Source of the DNA: Scilla litardierei
Lineage: Eukaryota; Streptophyta; Magnoliopsida; Asparagales; Asparagaceae
Reading direction: 5' to 3'
DNA: 64,000 bases
Assembly: GCA_030789695.1 (NCBI GenBank)
Contig: CM061141.1
Coordinates: 323,563,938 to 323,627,937, forward strand
Below the pieces are notes generated by a model that was not told the DNA's origin, did not search any database, and saw nothing but the letters and a program-made list of their open reading frames with translations. Every line of letters starts with the position of its first letter. Within the stretch, counting starts at the first letter, position 1. A program made the position numbers and the translations under genes. Below are positions 12,790 through 24,458 of this stretch, one piece after another.

Positions 12790-13200
12790 GACGAAGGCAG
12801 GCGGCGAACCCCCTGGGGGTTGCCGACAGCCGGCGACCCCCCAGGGGGTTCGTCGGAGGCGGGCGAGCCCCCCAAGGGGCCGCCGAGGAGCGGCGACCCC
12901 GCAGGGGGGTCGCGGGAGCAGGGCGACCCCGCCTGGGGGCCGCCGAGGGCAAGCGAGCCCCAGGCGGGGCCGCTGGAGGCGGGCGACCCCCCCAGAGGGG
13001 CGCCGAGGAGCTGCGACCCCCTGGAGGGGCCGCCGGAGGCAGGCGACCCCCCCAGGGGGCCGCGGGAGGCGGGCGACCCCCCAGGGGGTTCGCCGGAGGC
13101 GGGCGACCCCCCCAGAGGGGCGCCGAGGAGCTGCGGGCCCGCCAGGGCACGCGCGGGCTCCCGACGGGCCGCGCGGAGTACGAGGACCCCCCCAGGCAGC
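12790..13200 (+). repeat. GC-rich minisatellite inside gypsy gag
   Basis: A unit near 24-48 bp containing GGCGACCCCCCAGGGGG and GCCGCCGGAGGCGGGC is repeated about ten times. In the gag frame it encodes a repeated GGRPPQGAA-like Pro/Gly/Arg linker. The unit length keeps all frames open, which produces long overlapping shadow frames on both strands (12620-13575). The repeat lies between the N-terminal acidic part and the capsid region. Confidence 0.88.
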
Positions 13201-14761
13201 GTCGAGGGGCCCACGGGACCCGTGAGAGGCGCGCGCGGGGTGCGCAAGATCCGGAGTACTTCGATGACGATGACTGGGCTCCGGAAGGAAGATGGGGGGC
13301 GGAGGATCAGGATCCGGAGTACGAGGATCCCATCCATCACTACGAGGAGGAGTATGAGGAGGAGGATGAACGGCACTGGAGGGAGGATAGGAGGTGGGAG
13401 CCGGAAGGAGACCGATTTGGGGACCACCGTCGCCTGCAGCACGGGGATCGTGTCGACGGGAGAGATCCTCGGGCAGATGATCGCATACGGAAGCTCCAGA
13501 TGCCGGTGTTCGAGGGTAGTGACGCCATTGGGTGGATCTACAAGGCGGAGAGGTACTTTGAGCTGGCCAGGCTGACTGAGGAGGAAAGGTTGAGGGCGGT
13601 TGCCCTCTGTCTGGAGGGGGAGGCTCTGAATTGGTGGAGGTGGAAGGAGCAGCAGAGACCTCTGAGGACCTGGGACGGGTTCAAGGGGGCACTACTACAC
13701 CGATTCCGAGGCTCTCAGGCGGGGGGAGCTTATGAGCAGCTGCATGCCTTGAGGCAGATGGGGACCGTGCGCGACTACATCAAGCAGTACGAGGAGCTCA
13801 CCAGCCGCGTGCGAGGGATGCCTGCAGAATCCCTGGAAGGATTCTTTGTGGACGGTTTGAAGCCCACCATCAGGTCTGAGCTTCGTACGCTCAGGCCACG
13901 AGGACTGGAGGAGCAGATGGAGCTGGCCCTGACGGTAGAGGACCGGTTGGCCGACGAGCGCCGCGCTAGGGGGGCGTCTGGGGGGCAGTTTTCACGCCCA
14001 CAGGCGGGCCCAGGAGGACAGACAGGCGCTGCAGGAGGGGCCCCAGCAGCCGGAGGGAGACCCGGGGATGTGAGGCCAGGCGGGCCTTACAAGAGGATGA
14101 CAGACGCGGAGATGCGAGACCGGAGGGCAAAGGGGTTATGCTTCAAGTGCGACGAGAAGTTTACCCCTGGGCATAGGTGTCGCAACCAGGCCCTGCAGGT
14201 GTATGAGGTATATGCGGAGGACTTGGAGGGGGAGCAGGCAGAGGAGGAGGCGGCAGGGGCCGAGGAGGAGGGCACGCCTCTACTATTGGAGGCGGCCGAG
14301 GTCTCGCTTAGCTCCATCGCGGGATTTACACGGGTGCACACTATGAAGCTGGCTGGTAGAGTCCGAGACTTGGACGTGGTGATCTTGATAGATAGTGGGG
14401 CAACCCACAATTTCGTATCCCCCAGGGTGATTGAGAGTCAGGGGTTACCAATCACGGAGACAGAGGGCTTTGGGGTCATGCTCGGGACCGGGGTGGTCGA
14501 GCAGAGTAGAGGTATCTGCCGGGACTTGATGGTGTCCATACAGGGGGTGGTGATCACGGGAGACTTCCTGCCCTTGACCTTGGGCAACGTCGACTTGATT
14601 TTGGGGATGCAATGGCTGCAGTCGCTGGGAGAGACGAAGTTCAATTGGAGGCTACTACGGATGGAGTTCCAGGTGGACGGCCGGAAGGTGGTGCTGTTGG
14701 GTGACCCGAGTTTGTGTTGTTCGTCGGTGTCCTACAAGACCATGGCGAAGACACTCCAGGC

Positions 14762-15502
14762 TAGGGGTGGCAATTCGGGCCGGCCCGGTCTTATCGGGCC
14801 GTGCCGGCCCGGTCCGGTTTTCTTAAAGGACTGGGCCGGCCCGGCCCGATAAGACTTCGGGCCATTTCGGAGAGGCCCGGGCACGGTCCGATAAAAATTC
14901 GGGCCGCCCGGCCCGGTCCGATAGGGTTGAATAAATTATGTATTGTGACAATATTTTATCATATTTTTAAACACAACCTTGTCTCATATGCTTAAAGATA
15001 CATCGAAATGGAGCACGAAAGAAGAGGATTGAGTGGGTTGCATAAGGTGATGTGTCCTACATTGTTTTCATTTATTTGGCAAGATGAAGTAACATGTTTG
15101 GTGGTTCTTTGTCTCTTCTCGGAAACTAAGATCGACCCCCAAGATCCGAAGACATCAAAGTTGGCGCTGACGCGAAGTTGTTAAAATTTATGATATTTGG
15201 ACCTTGATCTAATAAGATTCATGACATTTGACTCAACACTATAAATGAATACACATTACTGAAATCTGCTTTAGATTGGTGTGTGGTCAAATTGAAGTGG
15301 GGCGATCAAATGCTTTTCGTGCCGTGCCGTGCCGTGCCGCCCATGGGCTGAAAAGCTTGGCCCGGGTCCGGTCCGAAAATGAACCGGGCCGGGCCGGCCC
15401 GGTCCGATAAGGATTTCGGGCCAAAATTGTTGGCCCAAGCACGGTCTTATCGGGCCGGGCCCGTGCCGGGCTATCGTGCCGGGTCGAAAATTGCCACCCC
15501 TA
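14762..15502. mobile_element. hAT-type MITE, 741 bp, inside gypsy pol
   Basis: The ends are TAGGGGTGGCAATT and its exact complement AATTGCCACCCCTA. A perfect 8-bp target duplication CTCCAGGC flanks it (14754-14761 and 15503-15510). The subterminal regions are built from GGGCCGGCCCGGTCCGATA-type motifs in opposite orientations at the two ends. The core is AT-rich and non-coding. The 8-bp duplication and TAGGGGTG start fit non-autonomous hAT elements. It separates the gypsy protease from reverse transcriptase. Confidence 0.95.
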
Positions 15503-18417
15503 CTCCAGGCCGAGGGAGGGGGGTTCTTGATTGAGCTCCAGGGGTTGGCGTCGGACGAAACCATCGGGGCGACAGTGGTACCGCCGGAGGTAGAGCAGCT
15601 ACTGCAGGGGTTTGAGGGGGTGTTTCAGCCACCTAGCGGTCTTCCGCCACCGAGAGACCATGAGCACGCGATTGTGCTAAAGGAGGGGGTGTCACCTATC
15701 AGTGTGCGACCGTACCGATACCCCCAGGTACAGAAGGATGAGATTGAGAAGCTGGTGCATGAGATGTTACAAGCATGAGTCATCCGCCCTAGTGCTAGTC
15801 CTTTCTCTAGCCCAGTGCTTCTGGTTAAGAAAAAGGACGGCAGTTGGAGATTTTGTGTCGATTACCGGGCTCTCAACAAGGAGACTGTCCCCGACAAGTT
15901 TCCCATTCCGGTGATCGACGAACTATTGGACGAGCTGCACGGAGCGGTGGTGTTCTCGAAGATCGACCTGAAGTCGGGGTACCACCAGATTCGCATGAGG
16001 CAGGAAGATGTGCAGAAGACCGCCTTCAGAACTCACGAAGGCCACTACGAGTTCCTCGACATGCCCTTTGGGCTGACGAACGCCCCCGCGACCTTCCAGT
16101 CCCTGATGTACAAGGTCTTCCGACCTTATTTACGGAGGTTCGTCTTGGTCTTTTTTGATGATATCCTGGTCTACAGCGCATCACTACATGATCATTTGGG
16201 CCATCTGGAGATAGTGATGCGAGAGTTGGAGGGCCATCAGCTGCAGGCCAACCGGAAGAAGTGTCTATTCGGACAGGCGCAGGTGGAGTACCTGGGGCAC
16301 ATTGTGTCGGCGGAGGGAGTGGCCGCCGATTGATCGAAGATTTCGGCCATGTTGGATTGGCCCCAGCCTAGGACACTACGTGCCTTGAGGGGGTTTCTGG
16401 GGCTTACAGGGTATTACAGGCGGTTCGTGAAGGGGTACGGCACATTGGCGTGGCCCTTAACGGAGCAGCTGAAGAAGGATAATTTTTGCTGGGGAGAGGA
16501 GGCGACGAGGGCGTTCCAGGCCCTCAAGGAGGCGATGACGACGGTGCCGGTGCTGGCGCTCCCAGATTTTGAGAAGAAATTCATCGTGGAGTCAGATGCA
16601 TCGGGGTTCGGTTTGGGGGCCGTACTGATGCAGGAGCAGAGGCCGGTCGCTTACTTCAGCCAGGTCTTATCCACCAGGGCCCGGTTGAAGTCAGTCTACG
16701 AGCGAGAGTTGATGGCAATTGTGCTGTCAGTTCAGAAGTGGAGACCCTACTTACTGGGGAGGGAGTTTGTGGTACGGACTGACCAGCGGAGTCTGAAGTA
16801 CCTCTTGGAGCAGCGCATGGTGGCAGAGGAGCACCAGAGATGGTTGTCCAAGCTGAGCGGGTACAAATTTGAGATCCATTACAAACCCGGCTCGGACAAC
16901 AAGGCGGCAGATGCGCTCTCCCGACGAGATGAGGGGGTGCAGGTGGTGGCTTTGTCTATTCCGTTGATGTTGAGGAGCGACACCCTGCTAGCAGAGATTG
17001 AGGCAGATGAAGAGCTGCGGCGAATCCGGGAGGCGATTGTTGGGGGGTCTACAGACTTTCGGGGGTACACATTGGAGGGGGGACTACTCCTGTACCGGAG
17101 GCGGCTAGTGATTCCTCGGACTTCGGGTCACCTTCCTGCGCTCTTCCATGAGTTCCACAGCAGCGCAGTAGGTGGGCACTCGGGCGGTTACCAGACGTAT
17201 CAGAGGATGGCCCGAGAGCTTTACTGGCCGGGCATAAGGAAGGACATTGCGAGGCTGGTCGCGGAGTGCGATATATGTCAGCGCCACAAGTACCAGGCGA
17301 CGTCTCCAGCCGGTCTTCTACAGCCCTTGGAGTTACCAGAGAGGATATGGGAGGACATCTCGATGGATTTCGTGGAGGGACTGCCACGATCCGAGGGCTA
17401 TACTACTATATTTGTTGTGGTTGACCGCCTCAGCAAATACGGTCATTTCATCCCACTCCGCCACCCATTTACGGCAGCATCGGTAGCAGTTGCTTTTCTG
17501 AAGGAGGTGGTCAGGCTGCATGGGTACCCCCGCTCTATTGTGTCTGACAGAGATAAAGTCTTTCTGAGCACTTTTTGGAAGGAGATGTTCCGTCTGCAGG
17601 GTACATCACTTCGACGGAGCACGGCATACCACCCCCAGACGGACGGCCAGACGGAGGTCCTCAACCGCAGTGTAGAGACATGCCTGCGGTGTTTTGCGTC
17701 AGAGACTCCTAGGAAGTGGGCCGGGTGGTTGATGTGGGCTGAGTATTGGTACAACACATCGTACCACTCAGCGGCGAGGATGACACCGTTTCAGATCGTC
17801 TATGGCAGAGATCCGCCCCATTTAGTGCATTACAGTAGGGGATCCACCCCGGTGTCAGGATTGGAGCAGCAGCTAGAGGATCGGGATCGAGTCCTGGAAG
17901 AGTTGAAGCGTCACCTACTGCGCGCGCAGCAGATCATGAAGAAGAAGGCAGATGCACATCGCAGAGAGGTGGAGTTTGATATAGGGGAACGCGTCTATCT
18001 GAAGCTTCGACCATACCGACAGCGTTCTATGGCTCGCCGGCGCAACGAGAAGCTAGCGGCAAGGTACTATGGGCCGTATGAGATTGAGGCCAGGATCGGC
18101 AAGGTGGCGTATCGACTGAAGCTGCCTCCTACTACCCGCATTCACCCGGTTTTCCACGTCTCACAGTTGCGCCGCGCTATTGGAGATCATGAGGCATCGT
18201 CTACTTTACCCCCGACCCTCACGGTTGACATGGAGGTACTTCTTGCACCCGAGGAGGTCACAGGCATTCGTACAGGAGCATCGGGAGCACGGGAAGTTCT
18301 TATTCGTTGGTCGGGATTACCGGAGTTCGAGGCCACATGGGAGTTATATGATCACATCCTGCAGCAGTACCCAGATTTCCACCTTGAGGACAAGGTGAAA
18401 CTCCTGGGGGGAAGTAG

Positions 18418-18780
18418 TGATACGCTTATCACCTACGAGAGGAGGCGCAAGAAGACTAAGGAGTAATTGCTGGGCGTACCGAAGGTTTGGGGATAAAATT
18501 GCTTTAGGCACCATTAGTGGGTCTTAGTTGCTGTACGCACCACGCCTCATCATTATATAAGTGAGGGCGTGGGCTAGGGTTAGGGTATCGAATTTGTGAG
18601 CCGTCATTTGACATTTCCTAGAGTTCTCCGAGGAGATCTAGAAGAGAGTTTATGCTTTTCCCTTAGCAAAAGCTAGGAGAGGGGCCAACTCTCCAAAAAT
18701 TGGCTATTTATCTTGTAACCCTATTCCCCAAATTCCAATAAAAATCCCCAAACCTCTTCTACAAACCCTAGTCCGCATCA
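18418..18780 (+). repeat. 3' LTR of gypsy
   Basis: The 363-bp copy is preceded by the purine tract CTGGGGGGAAGTAG. The gag-pol frame ends inside it at 18466. Confidence 0.95.
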
Positions 18781-18783
18781 GAG

Positions 18784-19080
18784 TGTTGGAAAAAGTCAGG
18801 TAGGGTGTCCAGATTCGTAGTTAGATATATCCGGAAAGTTGAATGTCCTGATGTAGTGGAATCGATTGTATATTATTTAGTTTCCTATATTAGTAGTGTC
18901 CAGATTCATAGTTCGATATATAAGGAAAGTCGACTTTCGTGATATAGTGGGATTGAGTATATTATTTAGTTTCTTATTTTTGCTACTCAGTTGTAACTAT
19001 ATATGTAGCCTCATGTACACTTGTTAAAATACATCAATAAGAATCAATTCATCAAGTCCTCCCCTTTTTTGATTTTATCA
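18784..19080 (+). repeat. 3' LTR of copia 1
   Basis: The 297-bp copy starts TGTTGGAAAAAGTC and ends GATTTTATCA. It is longer than the 5' copy because of an extra internal repeat (GTCCAGATTC occurs twice) and is clearly diverged. Its first two bases overlap the second copy of the gypsy target duplication. Confidence 0.9.
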
Positions 19081-21497
19081 CAAATACATATTAATTTTTT
19101 GTTGGAACATTATAGGACTATGCATGAAGAATCAATCACACATTAATATGTTGGTACCTGCAACGATTATGCCTCATAAGTGAAGTATCCAGGTGACATC
19201 ATTGCATGCAGATCAAAGGGCATGAAGCACATCCTTTGGATAGTCTGAATTAAGCCCATACATATTTTTGCATCATGAACCTTTATATATGACATGAACA
19301 CCTTACACGATGGGAACATAATGATGTCCATATCTGGGTAGTCTTAAACCCAAAAAGGGTAATATATATGGAGGATATGGACTTTGTGTTGTCCGTAGAT
19401 CCAGTAGGACATGTTGAAGTTGGACTTGGACCATGATTGCATTGGGTTAACCAATTAAGCAATAGCAATGTCAGCAATCATATAAGGCTATAAGCTGTGT
19501 AATATATATGATAAATATTGACATTTAAGAAAATATCTTTAATATGCTTTTCTAGGGTTTTTATGTGGAAGACGGTGATTTTTGGTGAAAAGATCGGATT
19601 TTTATAAGAAAAGGTGGGATTTTTAGGGTTTTAAAGAGGATAATTGGGGAAAGGAATTATTTTTATTGAAGATAAACCGAGAATAAAAAGAAGACAAGGT
19701 AAATATGAGACCTTTCGAGAGGATCTCGCTCTCCCAAGCCGCCGATTTGAGAGGGGACTGCACTCTCCAACGAAAAGAGGGATAATCTCATCTCTAACAA
19801 GTTTTTTTCTCCAAATCAAGCATAAGAATCCCTAATATCCACTATCCCCATATATATAATGAACTGAAAATATAAAAGTTCAAAAAAGACCCCTAAAAGA
19901 CCCCTAAAAGACCCCTAAACTGAAATTATGAAAATGCCCCTAGAAATCCGAAAATCACAAAAACGCCCCTAATGGGCCAAAACTACAAATTTGAAAATCT
20001 GTGATCCGATCAATCTTTTGGTTAAAGGATTCTGGTTTTAGATGGTTGAAGGGTTGTCTGAATACATGATTCCGTGCCTAACTTTGAGTCAAATGTTTAT
20101 TCTGGGCCTACATTGACCCTACTTGGTGAGCTCAAATCAGGCCTGGGAGATTTTGCGATAAATTGTCTTGAGATACTTTTTTCTCTGTGTTGCACCTTGA
20201 TATCATATCAAATGGACCAACCTTTGCTCTTTTGAGCTGATGAAAAGCTACATTCCCCCTGACAAATGAAAAATTAATAGACTGCAGGCCTTATGCGTTG
20301 GTTTTCTGCTGCAATCCGAAAGATGTTTTTGAAGTATAGCTGTCTTTATGTCAATATATGGCTGTGCTAATCCTTTTTTACTGACCTGGATATCATATCA
20401 AATGGACCGAGCTTATTAATAAAGTATTTTTAGGTATTGCTCTTTTAAGCTGATGAGTTAGGCTAATTGGGTAGAAGAAGCTTAATTACACCAGCATCCA
20501 GTTCTGTTTGTTGATAATGCAGGGTATGCGCCAAGAAATTAGCCGCGTGTATGTGTTATATGTGGTTGGTTAAAAACATCCAAGCCATAATATATATAAA
20601 CTAGACTCCAGAGTGACTGATGAATATTGGAATTTTCTGTATGGTCTCTGGGGTCCATGATTGGCTTAGTTAGACTGTTGAAGGTGGAGTAAGAACAACC
20701 TAGTTAGCTTAGTAACAAGAAAATACTCGTCCAACGAGGAAATTGCACACTGTTTACATTCCATATCATGGAATTAACCATATACATGATGAAACTTGAA
20801 TTGCATGGAATGTACAAATAACTTCCTGGTATCAGCTTCACAATCTACCTGTTTGGCCATCTTTTGTCATCTCTATCATCTCTATATGGTTTTCTATTCT
20901 TTGATACAGAGATATCATATTATGTACAATGTATGGTTGATGGTGTCAGTAATTTGGTGATAGTCGCTTTTGTTTTCCAGTATCTTATTGTTATTTTCTT
21001 TTCATTAAGACAATTTTAAAGTGGGTCTCTAATATACGCTTTATTCAATCATTTTTATTTCACTTCTCATGTTCATAATAGTTTCTACAGCTAGTTTTTA
21101 TGTTTGTAGCATTCCTATAGGGTTGGCTTTGTTCTTAGAACCAGACTTTTCTGTGCATAATCAAGTAATATCCTACAGCATACAATCAAATCATTAGGCC
21201 TTTAAAATATTGTCTGATGTTTCTTGTCATGTGAAAATCTTTCTTTCTTATCGAGTTAAAATGTGTGTTTAAACTTTAAATGCTAGAGTTATTAACTGCG
21301 TATATTAGTTTCTGATTTAAAAGTCACGCTTTATTTTTGGAAAGAATAGGCAGCAAACCATTCAACCTTCTGTGATGAACGAATCACTGTTATTTGGAAG
21401 ATAAATTTAATTTTTTGGATGGAAATTATCACTGATGCTAATATTGTCCCATACCAGTTAGCTTTTTGTCTTTTTTCTTTTTTCTGAATGGCTGGAA
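19081..21497. other. intergenic spacer with small repeats
   Basis: No gene supported. An 11-bp unit AGACCCCTAAA is repeated three times at about 19887-19919. The text GATATCATATCAAATGGACC followed by TTGCTCTTTT(G/A)AGCTGATGA occurs twice (about 20199 and 20388), marking an imperfect duplication. The 19500-20030 portion resembles decayed LTR-type leader DNA but could not be assigned. Confidence 0.5.
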
Positions 21498-21653
21498 CTA
21501 TATGCACCTCATTTTGAGGTGTAGGGAAGAGACAGTTTGTCAAAGATGGAAAAAGTATATATCAAATCATTGTCATTTCCCCACCCCTCTTCCAATTTTG
21601 TACCTATTTTGGCAACTGTCTCTTCCCTACACCTCAAAATGAGGTGTATATAG
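21498..21653. mobile_element. foldback MITE
   Basis: The 41-bp arms 21498-21538 and 21613-21653 are complementary at all but one or two positions (arm start CTATATGCACCTCATTTTGA, continuing GGTGTAGGGAAGAGACAGTT), around a loop of about 74 bp. Each arm also contains a small palindrome, CACCTCATTTTGAGGTG. No coding capacity. Confidence 0.9.
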
Positions 21654-21985
21654 TCACAGCCTTCTGAATAAGGCAAAAGCCTAATGATTGTAGCTTTTCA
21701 CATTAGACAGGACCACCTACCAGGTTGAAGACGTATGGCAACACAGATAAATGACCATGATGTGTAGTTATCCTATCAGAACATCTGACAAAAGGGTTTA
21801 TCTGGGAGAATGATTGAATTAAAAAGTGGACCCACCTCTTAGTACTACCAGAGGCACTTTGTATGAGCTGTTCAGCCACTCATTTTCATTGGGAGACGTA
21901 TAACAAATCATGTCGATCAAGGTTTTCCAGAAGAAGGTAAAAGAATCGGCTTGGATCGGCTTAGGGTTTTCCTGCATTAAAATGG

Positions 21986-22276
21986 TTTCCTAATTCTTTA
22001 GCTATTTTACAATTCATCAATGCAATAAAAATGTTAGGGTAAAGTTGAAACAGTAATAGTCAGATGTTCTGAAAGGATCTTCAGATAGGTCATCAGCATG
22101 CTCGGAGCCCAATGCTACAAAGTTTTACCGCATAAATATATATTCCTAAATTCGTTAGCCAGTTTACAATTCATTAACGCATTAAATATGTTGGGCTAAA
22201 GTTGAAACAGTAATAGTCAGATGGTCTGAAAGGATCTTCAGAGAGGTCATCAGCATGCCCGGAGCCCGATGCTAGT
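21986..22276. repeat. tandem duplication, unit about 155 bp
   Basis: Copies at about 21986-22113 and 22141-22276 share TTTACAATTCAT, AGTTGAAACAGTAATAGTCAG and GGTCATCAGCATGC in the same order with scattered substitutions. On the minus strand the second copy forms the end of a 64-codon open frame. Confidence 0.85.
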
Positions 22277-22368
22277 ACAAATTTAAAATCTTGTGATGCT
22301 GCTTCTGCTGCTTCTGGACTCAGTTGTCCTGTTGAGTTAATAGATTGCCAATCATGGTGGGCAGTCAT
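22174..22368 (-). CDS. hypothetical short ORF or exon remnant
   Basis: A 64-codon minus-strand frame of fairly even composition (it contains LSPEAAEAASQDFKF and SGHADDLSEDPFRPSDYYC) overlaps the tandem duplication. I do not recognise the family. The corresponding part of the duplicate copy at 22044-22110 keeps a similar reading but without the upstream part. It could be an exon remnant of a captured or decayed gene, or chance. No splice sites, promoter or partner exons could be assigned. Confidence 0.25.
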   Translation of the reverse strand: MTAHHDWQSINSTGQLSPEAAEAASQDFKFVLASGSGHADDLSEDPFRPSDYYCFNFSPTYLMR

Positions 22369-22399
22369 GGGACCATATTAATCCCTCTGAGCATACAAA

Positions 22400-24458
22400 T
22401 GCTCAGAGGCTGTATGTGTCTCTCCGTTTGCTGGCTATTGCCGCTCCATAGTTAATGTGGATGAAGCACTTAATGATTACAATGTGTAACTCACATGAAT
22501 CTTGTGTTTATCTGTTACCAGTAGATCTCTGCTGGATGGACCCACTAGTGTGGACCCCTGCATGTGACAAATGATGTGGCATGCCTTAATATCAGCACAA
22601 GTAATGTGGTATCACGGCATTCATTGTGCAACGTACAACACTGTTGACACAGCCCATCTTTTGAGTAAATTTGTTCTACAATTCAATGACCAGCCAGTCT
22701 TTGATAATTTTTTTAATTTTATATAAAATTTGAATTTTCCTCTCTTCTAAGCAAGTCATTTTGGCTCAAGGCTATGTGGCTAGGTGTGCGCTAGGACTGC
22801 ACAACGCATCAGTTTTAGATGTTGGATATTACTGGTTATATTATCCAACATTAATGCTATTTTGTGAAGGCTTAAAGGTCCCCATGTATCTGTCCCTGTT
22901 TTTTTGTTAGAAGTAGCATTTTCCCTCTAAATATCTGTATAGTTAGTGCAAGTGTCTTTATAGTATCATGTTACCTTGTTTATTCCGTTCTTCTTTCTAT
23001 TGAAAGAAACAAAAAGCATTCAATTCCTCATCCATCCTTCCTACTATTATTGCATGTTTTAAAAGTAAAATCCCCTAATAACTGCCTCCTTTCTAGGGTT
23101 TGGTGGAGCCCTCTTTAGGATTAAAGAATGAGGTGAGTTGTATTTGTGTGTGACACAACACCGCCCCCCCATATCAGATGAATTGTCCCTATATGGATTG
23201 GATGTGTTCTCATGTCACATGTGACCGTAAGAACAAACTCACGTGCCTCACATGTGATCGGGGGATGTGTGGACATACCGCAGTAAATGGTCTCTCTCTC
23301 TCTCTCTCCCTGACAAGTATTGGTATGCTCATTTCGCTGGCTGATATGTACAATATGGTTATCATTCAGGTATTGTTGTCGTTATATAAAATTCATCCCA
23401 CTCGAAATTCACCCTAAGCCAGTTTAGTTCATTTTAATCTTAACCTTGTTTTCCCCTGCTAAAGGAATTTTTTTCCATTTTTAAAAATCTTCGATCAATT
23501 GCACACCAATAATTATTTTAGTTCTACTTAAGGCCTTGCAATCTAAATATCATCATTTGTGTTAGATTGTCTCAATATGCGTATCTTTTTCGACAACAGC
23601 TAAATATGTATGGGAGATATGCAGTATTGTGACAATCATGTGTTATATTCATATTTAACTGCAACTGGACTGGTGAAAGTTAAAGATGGGTTACTGAGCT
23701 ATAGATACGCTGATGTAGTATGTGTCTTTGTCAGGCATTGCTCGTGAATTGAATAACCTATAAAAATAATCAGTCTTCTTTTTTTGGTGCTTTTCCTTGT
23801 ATCTGAATAGTTCTATTGGGCGTACCAAAAAAAAAAATAGTTCTATTGGGACTCTGCTAATCGCATTAGATGTTTGTAAAGTATAATTTCAAGTTGACGG
23901 CTGTAACAAGGGACTAATTATGTAATGGTGTTTTAGGACAGCTTTAGCATCACTAGAGCAGAATCACAGTGCGAGCGTGCTTTAATTATGAGATTAGTCT
24001 GAATTTGTGCCCTGAAGCAATAAAAAATAGAGATACAATGTTATTAGTTCAAACATAATTAGTTATTGCAAACTGATACGGTGATGGACAGGCCTTAAAT
24101 GTGTGGATCAACAAATATACGTCATGGTGAAAGATTAACTGTCTTGATCCGGATTTAGAGTGATTATGTGGATGTTAATTGGACCAATATTGTATCAGGG
24201 AATTTTCTGCAACTTGCATAGCATTTTCTACATGACGATGCTCTCTTAGGCTAACTTGTACCATATGAACAGATTGTTGAAAACATATTAATAAATGAGC
24301 GATACACCTGGGCCAGAACACTACTTTGATAAGTCAATTATAGATCTGCAATCCATTTAACCAGGCGATCTTTTGATCTGATGGGCTTTTGGATGAATAA
24401 ATCACAATTGACATCATGTATTTTCTACTTGGATGGTCCAACATGTCAGTTTTATAGG
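22400..24458. other. AT-rich intergenic spacer
   Basis: No supported gene. A CT microsatellite lies at about 23290-23310. Short frames such as 23178-23417 run through this simple repeat and are not called. Confidence 0.55.

Larger units (their letters stand above)
12387..18466 (+). pseudogene. chromovirus gag-pol, interrupted
   Basis: Translation starts at an ATG 11 bp after the primer site. The order is a charged N-terminus, a Pro/Gly/Arg-rich repeat region, the Gag capsid region (about 13500-13960), a CFKCDEKFTPGHRC zinc knuckle (about 14140), and an aspartic protease with LIDSGATHNF (about 14390). A MITE follows at 14762-15502; removing one target copy would join the frames without a shift. 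Beyond it are reverse transcriptase ([24 protein letters not shown] near 16155), RNase H ([13 protein letters not shown]), the integrase HHCC zinc region (HSGGYQTY...CDICQRHK) and core ([26 protein letters not shown] all present), and a chromodomain near 18300. TGA stops lie at 15776-15778 and 16331-16333. The final stop lies 49 bp inside the 3' LTR. Confidence 0.93.
12000..18780 (+). mobile_element. full-length Ty3/gypsy chromovirus inserted in copia 1
   Basis: The element is 6,781 bp with 363-bp LTRs that I could align by eye and that differ at only two positions. It is flanked by a perfect 5-bp target duplication GAGTG (11995-11999 and 18781-18785). Gag, protease, reverse transcriptase, RNase H, integrase and chromodomain follow in gypsy order. 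The chromodomain at the integrase C-terminus defines a chromovirus; the short LTR and domain text resemble the Reina-like lineage, though that assignment is tentative. It is young by LTR identity but dead: a 741-bp MITE lies between protease and reverse transcriptase and two in-frame TGA codons interrupt pol. Confidence 0.95.
7978..19080 (+). mobile_element. old Ty1/copia element carrying a nested gypsy
   Basis: The element is bounded by related LTRs (7978-8252 and 18784-19080), both beginning TGTTGGAAAAAGTC and ending GATTTTATCA. The primer site TGGTATCTGAGC follows the left LTR directly. The flanks TAAAT and CAAAT are a 4-of-5 match, consistent with an aged 5-bp target duplication. Inside, plus-strand order is gag remnant, protease, integrase, reverse transcriptase and RNase H, i.e. 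copia order, all heavily broken. A complete chromovirus (12000-18780) sits between the polypurine tract and the right LTR. The LTR copies differ by many substitutions and indels, so it is much older than the gypsy inside it. Confidence 0.9.

Noticed and set aside
12620..13575. Long open frames on both strands over gypsy gag (176, 231 and 251 codons)
   Set aside because: They exist because of the GC-rich minisatellite; none has a domain, and the gag frame explains the region.
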